Both the position numbers and the translations under genes were made by a program. Positions 50,580 to 58,662 of a stretch of 64,000 nt of DNA are shown here, in pieces. Position 1 is the first letter of the stretch; every line of letters begins with the position of its first letter. Source of the DNA: CAUZWH01 sp965224275 (GTDB lineage Bacteria; Pseudomonadota; Alphaproteobacteria; SHVV01); assembly GCA_965224275.1 (NCBI GenBank), contig CBDCYR010000012.1:186001-250000 (forward strand), written 5' to 3'. The notes beneath the pieces are model-generated. The model was not told the DNA's origin. It searched no databases and saw only the letters and a list, made by a program, of their open reading frames with translations.

Positions 50580-53186
50580 TTATTCGGCCGCCGCTTTCGA
50601 AGAGGCGCGTTTCTTGGTGGTTTTGCCAGTGGCTTTTCGCTTGCGTGGTGCTCGTTTGCTGGATTTTCCCTTGGCCGCCTTCGCCTTGAGGAGCGCGATC
50701 GCCTCGTCGATCGTTATGTCATCGGGTTCTGAGCTTTTCGGTAGCGTGGCATTAATGCCTTTGTGCGTGACGTAGGGACCGAAGCGTCCCTTCTTTATGG
50801 AGATTTCGCCGCCGCCGTCAGGGTGCTCGCCGAGCGACTTGAGGGTTTGGCTGCCTGGTCGGCCACCTCGCTTTGGTTCGGCGAGCAGGTCGACAGCGCG
50901 GTTGAGTCCAATTGTCAGAACATCGTCGTCGGCTGGGATCGATGTGTAGCCGCCGTCATGGCGGAGGAAGGGCCCGTAGCGGCCAATGCCGGCGGTTATC
51001 TTCTTGCCGTCTTGCGGGTGCGGCCCGACCTCACGCGGTAGCGATAGCAGACTGAGCGCGACATCCAACGTGAGCTCGCCGGCCCCGATGCCCTTGGGTA
51101 GCGTGACGCGTTTTGGTTTGGTTTCCTCTTCGGGCTCACCGAGCTGTACGTAGTGGCCGTAGGGGCCTTTGCGCAGCGTGACCGCGAGTTCGTTTTGCGG
51201 GTCGATGCCGAGTTCTACCGGACCATCGGCGGCGATGTCGGCATCGCCACCGCTATCGGAAAGCGTGAGTCGCCGGGTATACCGGCAATCGGGATAGTTC
51301 GAGCAGCCGACGAAGGCGCCAAATCGACCGACCTTGAGGCTCAGGCGTCCATCCTCACAGCTGGTACACGTGCGCGGATCGATTCCGGTATCGGATTCGG
51401 GGAAAACGTGCTGCGCCAGGATATCGTTCAATGCGTCGAGCACATCGCGCACCCGCAATTCGCCCATCCCGTCGACCGCCGGTTTAAATGAGGTCCAGAA
51501 CTGCCTCAACACGTCGGTCCAATTGATCTGTCCGGCCGAAATCTGGTCGAGCTGATCTTCGAGATCGGCCGTAAAACTGTATTCAACGTAGCGTTCGAAG
51601 AAGCCAACCAGAAACGCCGTTACCAGCTGACCGCGGTCTTCGGGCACGAAGCGTCCCTTGTCCAACCGGACATAATCGCGGTCTTGCAGGACGCTCAGAA
51701 TGCTTGCATAGGTCGACGGTCGACCGATACCCAACTCCTCCATCCGTTTAACCAGGGTCGCTTCTGAAAAACGCGGTGGCGGCTCGGTGAAATGTTGGCT
51801 GGGTGTAATATCGCCGCGGTTGAGCGCTTCTCCCGGCGTCATGTTCGGCAGTGAGCGTTCCTCTTCCTTTTCAGCCTGATCGTCGCGACCCTCCTGATAG
51901 AGTTTGAGGAATCCGTCGAACAACGTGATCGAGCCGGTCGCGCGTAAGGCGCACGAAGCGTTGGGAGGCGTAATATCGATTGTCGCGCGCTCGATCCGTG
52001 CGCTCGCCATCTGGCTGGCGATCGTGCGTTTCCAGATCAACTCGTAGAGGCGCTGCTGGTTGCGATCGAGGAAGCCGGCGATGTCGCTCGGCAGCCGCGC
52101 GAGATCGGTCGGTCGAATGGCTTCATGCGCTTCCTGTGCATTCTTGGCGGCGGTGCGGTAGGCACGCGGTGTCGCCGGCACATAGGCGTCGCCATATTGC
52201 CGCGCAATCGTTGAGCGGCACGCGGCGATTGCTTCGCTCGCGATCTGCACGCCATCGGTGCGCATATACGTGATCAAACCGACAGTCTCACCGCCGATGT
52301 CGATACCTTCATAGAGCTTCTGGGCCACCTGCATTGCTTGCTGCGGGCGCAGTTGGATTTTGCGCGAGGCTTCCTGCTGAAGCGTCGACGTCGTGAACGG
52401 CGCCGGCGGGTTGCGTTGCTGTTCCTTGCGTGTGACATCGGCAACCGCAAAGCTCGGAGCGCTTGCAATGGTCGCGACCGCTGCATCGGCCGCGTCCTTA
52501 TTGGCGAGATCGAACTTATCGAGCTTGGTGCCGTCGAGTGAGATCAGACGGGTGGAAAAGGACGGACTCTCGGTTCCGTTGATCTTGCTGAAGTCGACTT
52601 CGACCGACCAGTATTCGCGCGGGTTGAAGGCTTCGATCTCGAGTTCGCGTTCACAGACCAGCCTCAATGCAACCGATTGCACCCGCCCGGCCGACTTCGC
52701 ACCCGGCAGTTTCCGCCACAGCACCGGCGACAGCGAAAACCCGACCAGGTAGTCCAGAGCCCGTCGCGCTTGTTGCGCGTTGACCAGGCTCATATCGATA
52801 TCGCGCGGGTTCGCGATGGCGTCGAGAACGGCTCGCTTGGTGATTTCGTTGAAAACGACGCGCTTTACATCCACCGAGTCGACGGCGCCCTGGCTTTCGA
52901 GCACCTTGAGAACGTGCCACGAAATGGCCTCTCCCTCGCGGTCAGGATCGGTCGCGAGATAGAGGTGCGACGCGCCTTTCAGCGCTTTTGCGATTTCGCC
53001 AAGATGTTTCTTCGCGCGATCGTCGATCTCGTAGATCATCGCGAAATTGTCTTCCGGCTGCACCGACCCTTCCTTCGAGGGCAGGTCACGGACATGGCCA
53101 TAGCTTGCGAGAACTTTAAAGCCCTCGCCAAGGTACTTGTTGATGGTTTTGGCCTTAGCCGGCGATTCGACGACAACAACGTCCAT
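50580..53186 (-). CDS. topA: DNA topoisomerase I
   Basis: 868 residues, type IA topoisomerase relaxing negative supercoils. TOPRIM start DVVVVESPAKAKTINKYLG, catalytic Tyr in GLITYMRTDGVQIA, and GRVQSVALRLVCERE. The C-terminal region has one four-Cys zinc ribbon (CTSCEDG ... FVGCSNYPDCRYT) followed by at least three zinc-free TopoI C repeats (GPYGHYVQLG, GRYGPFLRHDGG, GRFGPYVTHKGI). It ends with a long Lys/Ala-rich tail like those of other alphaproteobacteria. The ATG at 53186 begins the TOPRIM domain; the frame runs open to 53216. It lies between dprA and rnr on one strand. Confidence 0.96.
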   Translation of the reverse strand: MDVVVVESPAKAKTINKYLGEGFKVLASYGHVRDLPSKEGSVQPEDNFAMIYEIDDRAKKHLGEIAKALKGASHLYLATDPDREGEAISWHVLKVLESQGAVDSVDVKRVVFNEITKRAVLDAIANPRDIDMSLVNAQQARRALDYLVGFSLSPVLWRKLPGAKSAGRVQSVALRLVCERELEIEAFNPREYWSVEVDFSKINGTESPSFSTRLISLDGTKLDKFDLANKDAADAAVATIASAPSFAVADVTRKEQQRNPPAPFTTSTLQQEASRKIQLRPQQAMQVAQKLYEGIDIGGETVGLITYMRTDGVQIASEAIAACRSTIARQYGDAYVPATPRAYRTAAKNAQEAHEAIRPTDLARLPSDIAGFLDRNQQRLYELIWKRTIASQMASARIERATIDITPPNASCALRATGSITLFDGFLKLYQEGRDDQAEKEEERSLPNMTPGEALNRGDITPSQHFTEPPPRFSEATLVKRMEELGIGRPSTYASILSVLQDRDYVRLDKGRFVPEDRGQLVTAFLVGFFERYVEYSFTADLEDQLDQISAGQINWTDVLRQFWTSFKPAVDGMGELRVRDVLDALNDILAQHVFPESDTGIDPRTCTSCEDGRLSLKVGRFGAFVGCSNYPDCRYTRRLTLSDSGGDADIAADGPVELGIDPQNELAVTLRKGPYGHYVQLGEPEEETKPKRVTLPKGIGAGELTLDVALSLLSLPREVGPHPQDGKKITAGIGRYGPFLRHDGGYTSIPADDDVLTIGLNRAVDLLAEPKRGGRPGSQTLKSLGEHPDGGGEISIKKGRFGPYVTHKGINATLPKSSEPDDITIDEAIALLKAKAAKGKSSKRAPRKRKATGKTTKKRASSKAAAE

Positions 53187-53234
53187 GACGCGTGAGACTA
53201 CTCCGTGGCACCGCATCTGGCGGAACCGGCCAAG

Positions 53235-53292
53235 CTAGAGCATTTCAGGATTGGCTCGATGGCCGAGTCAAAGCAATCCTGAAATGCTCTAG
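53235..53292. repeat. Dispersed palindrome family B, copy 2 (19-bp perfect arms)
   Basis: CTAGAGCATTTCAGGATTG (53235-53253), a 20-nt loop, and CAATCCTGAAATGCTCTAG (53274-53292), perfectly complementary. It ends 3 bp before the dprA stop codon, on the 3' side of dprA and upstream of topA. The related copy is at 43284-43322. It can form a strong hairpin and may act as a terminator or mRNA-end stabiliser. Confidence 0.8.
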
Positions 53293-53295
53293 GAA

Positions 53296-54519
53296 CTAAA
53301 TGGTCTTTTTGGAAACCCGATTTCCAGGATGCCGTATCAAACGGCCCGCCAGCTCAAGCTCCAGCAAAATGGTCAAAACCGCTGAGGGAGTCAAATGGGA
53401 CTGTCGAACCAGTTCGTCAACCTCTACCGGCGTTGGACTTAGCAAATCGTTAATCATCGCGCGCCCGGTTTGCAGTTCGGCTCCCAATTCGGGTTCAGAG
53501 TCCACTCCCAAATCCACTCCCAAATCGGCTCCCAAATCCGCCCCCAAATCGGCTGAGGAGTCCGCCCCAGCACTGACAGAGGTCGCATCGACGATCCCGC
53601 GTTGCCCGATCGTGGCCGGCGCGGCAATTGTCACCGATGATGACGGTCCTGCGAACTCCAGCGCTCGCAAAACGTCATCGGCATGTTCGACCAGGGTCGC
53701 GCCCTGGCGAATGAGATCGTTGCCGCCGCGTGCGCGCGGGTCGCGGGGCGAGCCCGGCACGGCGAATACCTCGCGACCCTGCTCCGCGGCAAGGCGGGCG
53801 GTAATCAGCGAACCCGATTTGAGCGCCGCCTCGACCACCACAACACCGCGTGCAAGACCTGATACCAGCCGATTGCGACGGGGAAAATGCCGCGCCTGCG
53901 GCTTGGTGCCAAATCGTGTTTCGCTGACCAGCGCGCCGCGTTCGCCGATGCTGGTTTGCAGCTCTTGATGCTCGGGCGGGTACACGACATCGATACCGCC
54001 GGCGATCGCCCCAATCGTGCCATGGTCGAGCGCGCCGGTGTGGGCAGCCCCATCGATGCCTCGCGCCAGACCCGATACAATGACAAATCCAGCACGTCCA
54101 AGCTCGTTGGCGATGTCGCGGGTGAATTGCCGACCTGACGCAGACGCATTGCGCGCGCCGACGATCGCCAGGATAGGCCGCGATAAGAGCGCCGGATCTC
54201 CCTTGAGGGTAATGAGCGGCGGCGGATCCGCTATTGCGGCCAGCGCCGCCGGATAGGCCGCACTACCGGCCGCGATCCATTGCGCGCCAAAGTCGATGGC
54301 GGCGTCGAATTCACGCCGTGCATCGCGCTCGCTGCATAGCTTTATGCGTGATCGTCCGCCACGAGCGGCCAGCACCGGGATTTCCTCAAGCGCCCGCGCC
54401 GCCGATCCGAACCGTCCCAGCAGTTGAAAAAACCCGATCGGACCGACGTTGCTGCTTCGGATGAATCGCAGCCAGTCACAGGTTTCGCGGTCGTCGCTCG
54501 GCGGCGCTATTGCAGGCAT
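53296..54519 (-). CDS. dprA: DNA-processing protein DprA
   Basis: 407 residues. DprA loads RecA on incoming single-stranded DNA in natural transformation. SAM-like N-terminus, then the Rossmann-fold core: ILAIVGARNASASGRQFTRD, SGLARGIDGAAHTGAL, VVVVEAALKSGSLITARLA and FAVPGSPRDPRARGGNDLI. A C-terminal winged helix (about 350-400) is present. Between core and winged helix lies a repetitive acidic linker of about 30 residues (ADLGADLGADLGVDLGVD), encoded by 12-bp tandem repeats. Fusion of the usual domains is otherwise normal. It is between plsY and topA. Confidence 0.94.
   Translation of the reverse strand: MPAIAPPSDDRETCDWLRFIRSSNVGPIGFFQLLGRFGSAARALEEIPVLAARGGRSRIKLCSERDARREFDAAIDFGAQWIAAGSAAYPAALAAIADPPPLITLKGDPALLSRPILAIVGARNASASGRQFTRDIANELGRAGFVIVSGLARGIDGAAHTGALDHGTIGAIAGGIDVVYPPEHQELQTSIGERGALVSETRFGTKPQARHFPRRNRLVSGLARGVVVVEAALKSGSLITARLAAEQGREVFAVPGSPRDPRARGGNDLIRQGATLVEHADDVLRALEFAGPSSSVTIAAPATIGQRGIVDATSVSAGADSSADLGADLGADLGVDLGVDSEPELGAELQTGRAMINDLLSPTPVEVDELVRQSHLTPSAVLTILLELELAGRLIRHPGNRVSKKTI
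53509..53568. repeat. 12-bp tandem repeats in dprA coding the (ADLG)n linker
   Basis: About five imperfect 12-bp units of the type CCCAAATCGGCT or CCCAAATCCACT. The period is a multiple of three, so copy number can vary without breaking the frame. They encode repeats of Ala/Val-Asp-Leu-Gly on the minus strand. Confidence 0.75.
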
Positions 54520-54586
54520 CGTCTTTGATGGCCGATCAAACCGAGGTCGTCAATTGCGCCGATGGTCTGGTCTCGGATGCGGCCGG

Positions 54587-55384
54587 TTATGGTGTCGACG
54601 AGCTGCCGATTTTGGTTTCTTTTCCGCGCGCCAGGCGGGTGATGTTCTCGTGATGACGCAAGATGATCACAAACGCAATAAATACAGTAAATTCAATACG
54701 TTGAAGGTCGGTCTGGTAGATGTCCACCAAGCCGTGCGTGGCCCCGGCCAGGTACCAGGTAACGATCGGTGCGAGGACAAAGGCCCACAACGCCGCGAGC
54801 GACGATAATCGTAGCAGGACTGCGACCAGCAGCCATGTGGCGCAAGCGATGAGACCAACCGGCCAGGCGATGGCGAGCAAGACGCCGAGGCCGGTTGCAA
54901 CGCCTTTGCCACCCCATGAAAACCAGGTGGCGATCGCGACGATCACGATGCCGCATAGCGCGGCAAGCCACGATCCACCGGTAGCGACGAGGAGATAGGC
55001 CGCGATCAGCCCAACTATCGTGGCTAACGTCTGAACCAGGGCTCGCCGATCGCCCATACCAAGCCACACGGGAAACAAATGCCCCAGCAACGCGGCGCCG
55101 CCAGCCAGGACCGCGAAGTCCTGGGTGAAAAAAACATTGGCGATCACGACAACCACGGCGCTCTTGGCGCCATCCAGCACCAGGGTTGCCGCCGCCAGCG
55201 ACTTTCGCCTGGTGCGCAATACATTGGTGGCGCCGATATTTCCCGAGCCAATCGTCCGAATGTCGCCGGCACCGCCGAGCTTGGTTAGAATCAGGCCAAA
55301 GGGGATGGATCCGATCAGGTAGCCCGCCAATGCGGCGGCATAGAACGGCCAGATAAACGCGAAACTACCGAGCGGATCGGGCAC
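54587..55384 (-). CDS. plsY: Acyl-phosphate:glycerol-3-phosphate acyltransferase PlsY, with an internal insertion
   Basis: 265 residues; the family is usually about 200. PlsY transfers acyl from acyl-phosphate to glycerol-3-phosphate, starting phospholipid synthesis at the inner membrane. Conserved: GYLIGSIPFGLILTKL, DIRTIGSGNIGATNVLR, GHLFPVWL, GGKGVATGLGVLLAI and the final LRHHENITRLARGKETKIG. The odd point is an insertion of about 48 residues (110-157) between GHLFPVWLG and GGKGVATG, segments normally joined by two residues. The insertion contains two hydrophobic helices, so topology parity is preserved. GTG start at 55384. It is between pyrC and dprA. Confidence 0.9.
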   Translation of the reverse strand: MPDPLGSFAFIWPFYAAALAGYLIGSIPFGLILTKLGGAGDIRTIGSGNIGATNVLRTRRKSLAAATLVLDGAKSAVVVVIANVFFTQDFAVLAGGAALLGHLFPVWLGMGDRRALVQTLATIVGLIAAYLLVATGGSWLAALCGIVIVAIATWFSWGGKGVATGLGVLLAIAWPVGLIACATWLLVAVLLRLSSLAALWAFVLAPIVTWYLAGATHGLVDIYQTDLQRIEFTVFIAFVIILRHHENITRLARGKETKIGSSSTP

Positions 55385-55395
55385 CGCAGGATTCG

Positions 55396-56700
55396 CTATT
55401 TAGCATCTAAACGATGGACGACACTGCCGCCGACGATCGTCATCACTGCGCGACCTTGGACCGGATGATTTTCGAACGGGGTGTTCTTCGATTTGCTGCG
55501 AAACGCATCCGCGTCGATGACCCAGGGAACATCGGGATCGAAGATTGTCAGATCGGCAGGTGTGCCGGCCTTGAGACTACCACGACGTAAGCCAAGTAGT
55601 TCGGCCGGCCGCGTAATGACCTTGGCGAGAAACTCGGACAAAGTGAGCTGGCCGTTATGGACAAGTTCGAGGCCGATCGGCAGTAGCGTTTCGAGCCCGA
55701 CTGCCCCGTCTTCGGCCTGCTCAAAGGGGTGGCGCTTGCTCTCCTGATCCTGTGGCATGTGGCTCGACGCGATCACATCAATCGTCCCGTCGATCAAAGC
55801 GTCAACCACGGCGCGGCGGTCGTCTTCGCTGCGTAGCGGCGGTGAGAGCTTTGCAAACGTACGGTAATTGCCGATCGAGTTTTCGTTGAGCGCGAAATGA
55901 ACCGGCGACACCCCGCAGGTAACCGGCAGCCCCCTTTGTTTCGCGGCGCGCACCGCGCCGAGCGCTGCAGCTGTCGAAACACTCGAGACGTGGTAGCGCG
56001 CGCCGGTCAACTCGACCAGCCTGATATCACGCTCAACAATTATCGTCTCGGCTGCGGTGGGGATCCCTGAGAGACCAAGGCGCGTCGCAACCTCGCCTTC
56101 ATTCATGCACCCGTTTTTGGTCAAGCTGGGCTCGACCGCGTGGTGCATGATGAGAATGTCGAAGTTTGACGCATAGCTCAGCACACGCCGCATCACCAGC
56201 GCGTCGGCAATGGTGTGGGTTCCGTCGGTCAAGGCGACCGCGCCGGCTGACTGCAGCAGTCCCATTTCGGTCATTTCGTGACCGCCCAGCCCCTTGGTGA
56301 TCGCAGCCGTCGGCAGAATGCTGACTTCGGCGGTCTCGCGGGCCTGGCGCGCGACGAATTCGACCAGAGCGACATTATCGATCACCGGGTCGGTCTCGGG
56401 CATCATCGCGATCGTCGTAACGCCGCCGACAGCCGCGGCTTGGCTCGCCGTTGCCAAAGTTTCCTTATGCTCGGTACCCGGTTCGCCGATGAAAACCCGC
56501 ATATCGATGAGCCCGGGAGACAGGCATTTGCCTGTGCAATCCAAAACCTCGATCCCATCGGGGATGCCGTCGGCAAATAACCTTGGTCCCGAATCGACAA
56601 TGATATGGCCATCGACCAAAACCGCACCGGCCTGATCCATGCCGACCGCCGGATCGATCAGGCGCGCATTGATGAAAGCCTTACGCTGAGTGGCTTTCAC
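55396..56700 (-). CDS. pyrC: Dihydroorotase-like protein, catalytically degenerate (PyrC-type partner of PyrB)
   Basis: 434 residues with a dihydroorotase fold of the multifunctional-complex type. The metal-binding HxH of active enzymes (usually PGLVDxHVHxREPG) is replaced by SPGLIDMRVFIGEPGTEHKE, so both histidines are lost. Later motifs such as VIASSHMPQDQESKRHPFEQ and GTPADLTIFDP remain. This matches non-catalytic PyrC' subunits that assemble with aspartate transcarbamoylase (known in Pseudomonas). An active dihydroorotase must then be elsewhere. The GTG at 56700 overlaps the pyrB TGA (GTGA), which fits stoichiometric coupling. The frame is open to 56790. Confidence 0.9.
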   Translation of the reverse strand: MKATQRKAFINARLIDPAVGMDQAGAVLVDGHIIVDSGPRLFADGIPDGIEVLDCTGKCLSPGLIDMRVFIGEPGTEHKETLATASQAAAVGGVTTIAMMPETDPVIDNVALVEFVARQARETAEVSILPTAAITKGLGGHEMTEMGLLQSAGAVALTDGTHTIADALVMRRVLSYASNFDILIMHHAVEPSLTKNGCMNEGEVATRLGLSGIPTAAETIIVERDIRLVELTGARYHVSSVSTAAALGAVRAAKQRGLPVTCGVSPVHFALNENSIGNYRTFAKLSPPLRSEDDRRAVVDALIDGTIDVIASSHMPQDQESKRHPFEQAEDGAVGLETLLPIGLELVHNGQLTLSEFLAKVITRPAELLGLRRGSLKAGTPADLTIFDPDVPWVIDADAFRSKSKNTPFENHPVQGRAVMTIVGGSVVHRLDAK

Positions 56701-57701
56701 GGCGCGCCGGTGCGTATTTTTTCGAGAAGTACCGCCGACCTGTCGCTCGCGGCTTGGTTCGCGATCGGCAGCAGAAGGGCGTGTAAACACGCCATGCGTA
56801 CCGCGACACCCATCTCAACCTGCTCTCTAATCAGGCTCCGATCGATGTCGTCGGCGATCTCGGTATCGATTTCGACGCCCCGGTTCATCGGTCCGGGATG
56901 CATGACCAGCGCGTCATCTTTGGCGAGCGCGAGTTTCTCCCTGTCGAGGCCATAGAAGCGAAAATATTCGCGGATCGATGGCACGAACGAGCCGTGCATG
57001 CGCTCGGTCTGGAGCCGCAGCATCATAATGATATCGCACCCGGCTAACCCCTTTTTCATATTGGTAAAAACTGAAACGCCCAAGCGCTCGGCATGGGGTG
57101 GCAGCAGGGTTGGCGGCGCGATCAGGCGAATCTCCGCGCCCATCGCAGCCAGCAGGTGAATGTTCGATCGGGCCACGCGGCTATGCAGGATATCGCCGCA
57201 AATAGCGATCCGTAGCCCGGCCAGTTTTTGCCGCCGACGCCGGATGGTGAGGGCGTCGAGCAGCGCCTGGGTGGGATGTTCGTGGCTGCCGTCGCCGGCA
57301 TTGATCACCGCGCAATCGACTTTTTGCGACAACAGCTCCACCGCGCCGCTCTCGGAATGCCGCACCACCAACACGTCTGGATGCATGGCGTTGAGGGTCA
57401 TCGCCGTATCCATCAGAGTCTCGCCTTTCTTGATCGACGATCCCTCGATCGACATGTTGATCGTATCGGCGCCGAGGCGTTTGCCGGCCAGTTCAAACGA
57501 GGTCCGGGTCCGGGTCGAGGACTCAAAAAACACGTTGATTTGGGTGCGCCCGCGAAGCACGGACTGCTTTTTATCGACTTGGCGATTGTGGTCGACATAG
57601 GTGTCGGCCAAGTCCAAAAGTTGGGTGATTTCGAGAGCCGACAACCCCTCGATACCGAGCAAATGGCGCTGCGAGAAGTGGATCGAATCCGGGGGTGTCA
57701 T
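56697..57701 (-). CDS. pyrB: Aspartate carbamoyltransferase catalytic subunit
   Basis: 334 residues. It catalyses carbamoyl phosphate plus aspartate to carbamoyl-aspartate in pyrimidine synthesis. The phosphate loop FFESSTRTRTSFELAGKRLG, HPTQALLDALTI and MHPGPMNRGVEID are intact. The ATG at 57701 is chosen by family N-terminus; the frame runs open to 57740. The end overlaps the pyrC-like start by 4 bp, implying the class A dodecamer with an inactive dihydroorotase partner. No pyrI regulatory subunit is present. Confidence 0.95.
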   Translation of the reverse strand: MTPPDSIHFSQRHLLGIEGLSALEITQLLDLADTYVDHNRQVDKKQSVLRGRTQINVFFESSTRTRTSFELAGKRLGADTINMSIEGSSIKKGETLMDTAMTLNAMHPDVLVVRHSESGAVELLSQKVDCAVINAGDGSHEHPTQALLDALTIRRRRQKLAGLRIAICGDILHSRVARSNIHLLAAMGAEIRLIAPPTLLPPHAERLGVSVFTNMKKGLAGCDIIMMLRLQTERMHGSFVPSIREYFRFYGLDREKLALAKDDALVMHPGPMNRGVEIDTEIADDIDRSLIREQVEMGVAVRMACLHALLLPIANQAASDRSAVLLEKIRTGAP

Positions 57702-57797
57702 TAAAGGGCGACTATACGTCCGCGCCGTGGTTTGGGACAAGCGGAGTCGACGCCATGGGAGCGCTAATTTCGAAATTTCATGTTCGGTTGGATCCGC

Positions 57798-58280
57798 CTA
57801 TCCATGATCGCCTGGCGACGGCATGGTTATCGAATCGAGCGCGCCTTGCAGGATGTACGCGGCCGCCATTTTGTCGACCACCTCTTTCTGCCGTTTGCGG
57901 GTGAGATCGGCCTCGATCATCGTGCGGGTCACGGCCGCGGTCGAAAGCCGCTCGTCCCAAAACGCCATCGGCAAATCGAGCGCTTCGGCCAGGTTTTTCT
58001 GGAATTGTCGGATGGATTGGCAGGCCCGCCCTTCGCTGCCATCCATGTTGATCGGCAATCCGATCACGATCCCGCCGACCGCCTTTTTACGAACGAGTTC
58101 GCCAAGTTGTGCCGTGACGACCGAAAACTTGCCGCGTTTGAGTGTGCTGTGGGGCGACGCAATCGATAGCCGCGGATCGGACAGCGCAATGCCGACGGTT
58201 TTGCTGCCAACATCAAGGCCGACCAAACGCTGGCCGCTTTCGAGTGTCGCTTTGAGTGCCTGAGGGTTGCGGACCAACAT
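57798..58280 (-). CDS. ruvX: RuvX/YqgF-type putative Holliday junction resolvase
   Basis: 160 residues, RNase-H-like fold. GLDVGSKTVGIALSDPRLSI contains the first catalytic Asp, GGIVIGLPINMDGSEGRAC the central loop and FWDERLSTAAVTR the second acidic motif. Family roles are pre-16S rRNA processing and possibly junction resolution. The ATG at 58280 is preferred over an in-frame TTG two codons upstream. It is divergent from gatC with 92 bp between starts, an arrangement conserved in alphaproteobacteria. Confidence 0.93.
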   Translation of the reverse strand: MLVRNPQALKATLESGQRLVGLDVGSKTVGIALSDPRLSIASPHSTLKRGKFSVVTAQLGELVRKKAVGGIVIGLPINMDGSEGRACQSIRQFQKNLAEALDLPMAFWDERLSTAAVTRTMIEADLTRKRQKEVVDKMAAAYILQGALDSITMPSPGDHG

Positions 58281-58372
58281 GGCCAATGGTAGCTTCCGCG
58301 CCGTCTTTCAGGGGCTGAAAGACTAGGGTTTTCCTTACAAATGGGACGGCCGTCCCGGCCGCAAAGTGGCAC

Positions 58373-58660
58373 ATGCCGTTGGATCACGCCACTGTTCGAC
58401 GCATCGCCCGTCTCGCTCGGATCGAGGTGACCGACGACGAGGTCGAAACCTATGTCGGCGAGCTGTCCAACATATTTGCGTGGATCGACCAGCTTCGCGA
58501 AGTCGATACAGAAAATGTGCCGCCGATGACCCGCGTCGTTGATGTCCAGCTGCCCAAGCGCAAGGACGAGGTCACCGATGGCGGCGCTCGCGATGACATT
58601 CTCGCCAATGCACCGGCCACGGACGACGGCTGTTTCGTCGTGCCCAAGGTGCTTGAGTAG
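58373..58660 (+). CDS. gatC: Asp-tRNA(Asn)/Glu-tRNA(Gln) amidotransferase subunit C
   Basis: 95 residues. The small GatC subunit wraps around GatA and GatB: start PLDHATVRRIARLARIEVTD, then LREVDTENVPPMTRVVDVQL. Its stop is 2 bp before gatA. With gatA and gatB it forms GatCAB, which amidates misacylated Glu-tRNA(Gln) and/or Asp-tRNA(Asn). Confidence 0.96.
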   Translation: MPLDHATVRRIARLARIEVTDDEVETYVGELSNIFAWIDQLREVDTENVPPMTRVVDVQLPKRKDEVTDGGARDDILANAPATDDGCFVVPKVLE

Positions 58661-58662
58661 GC

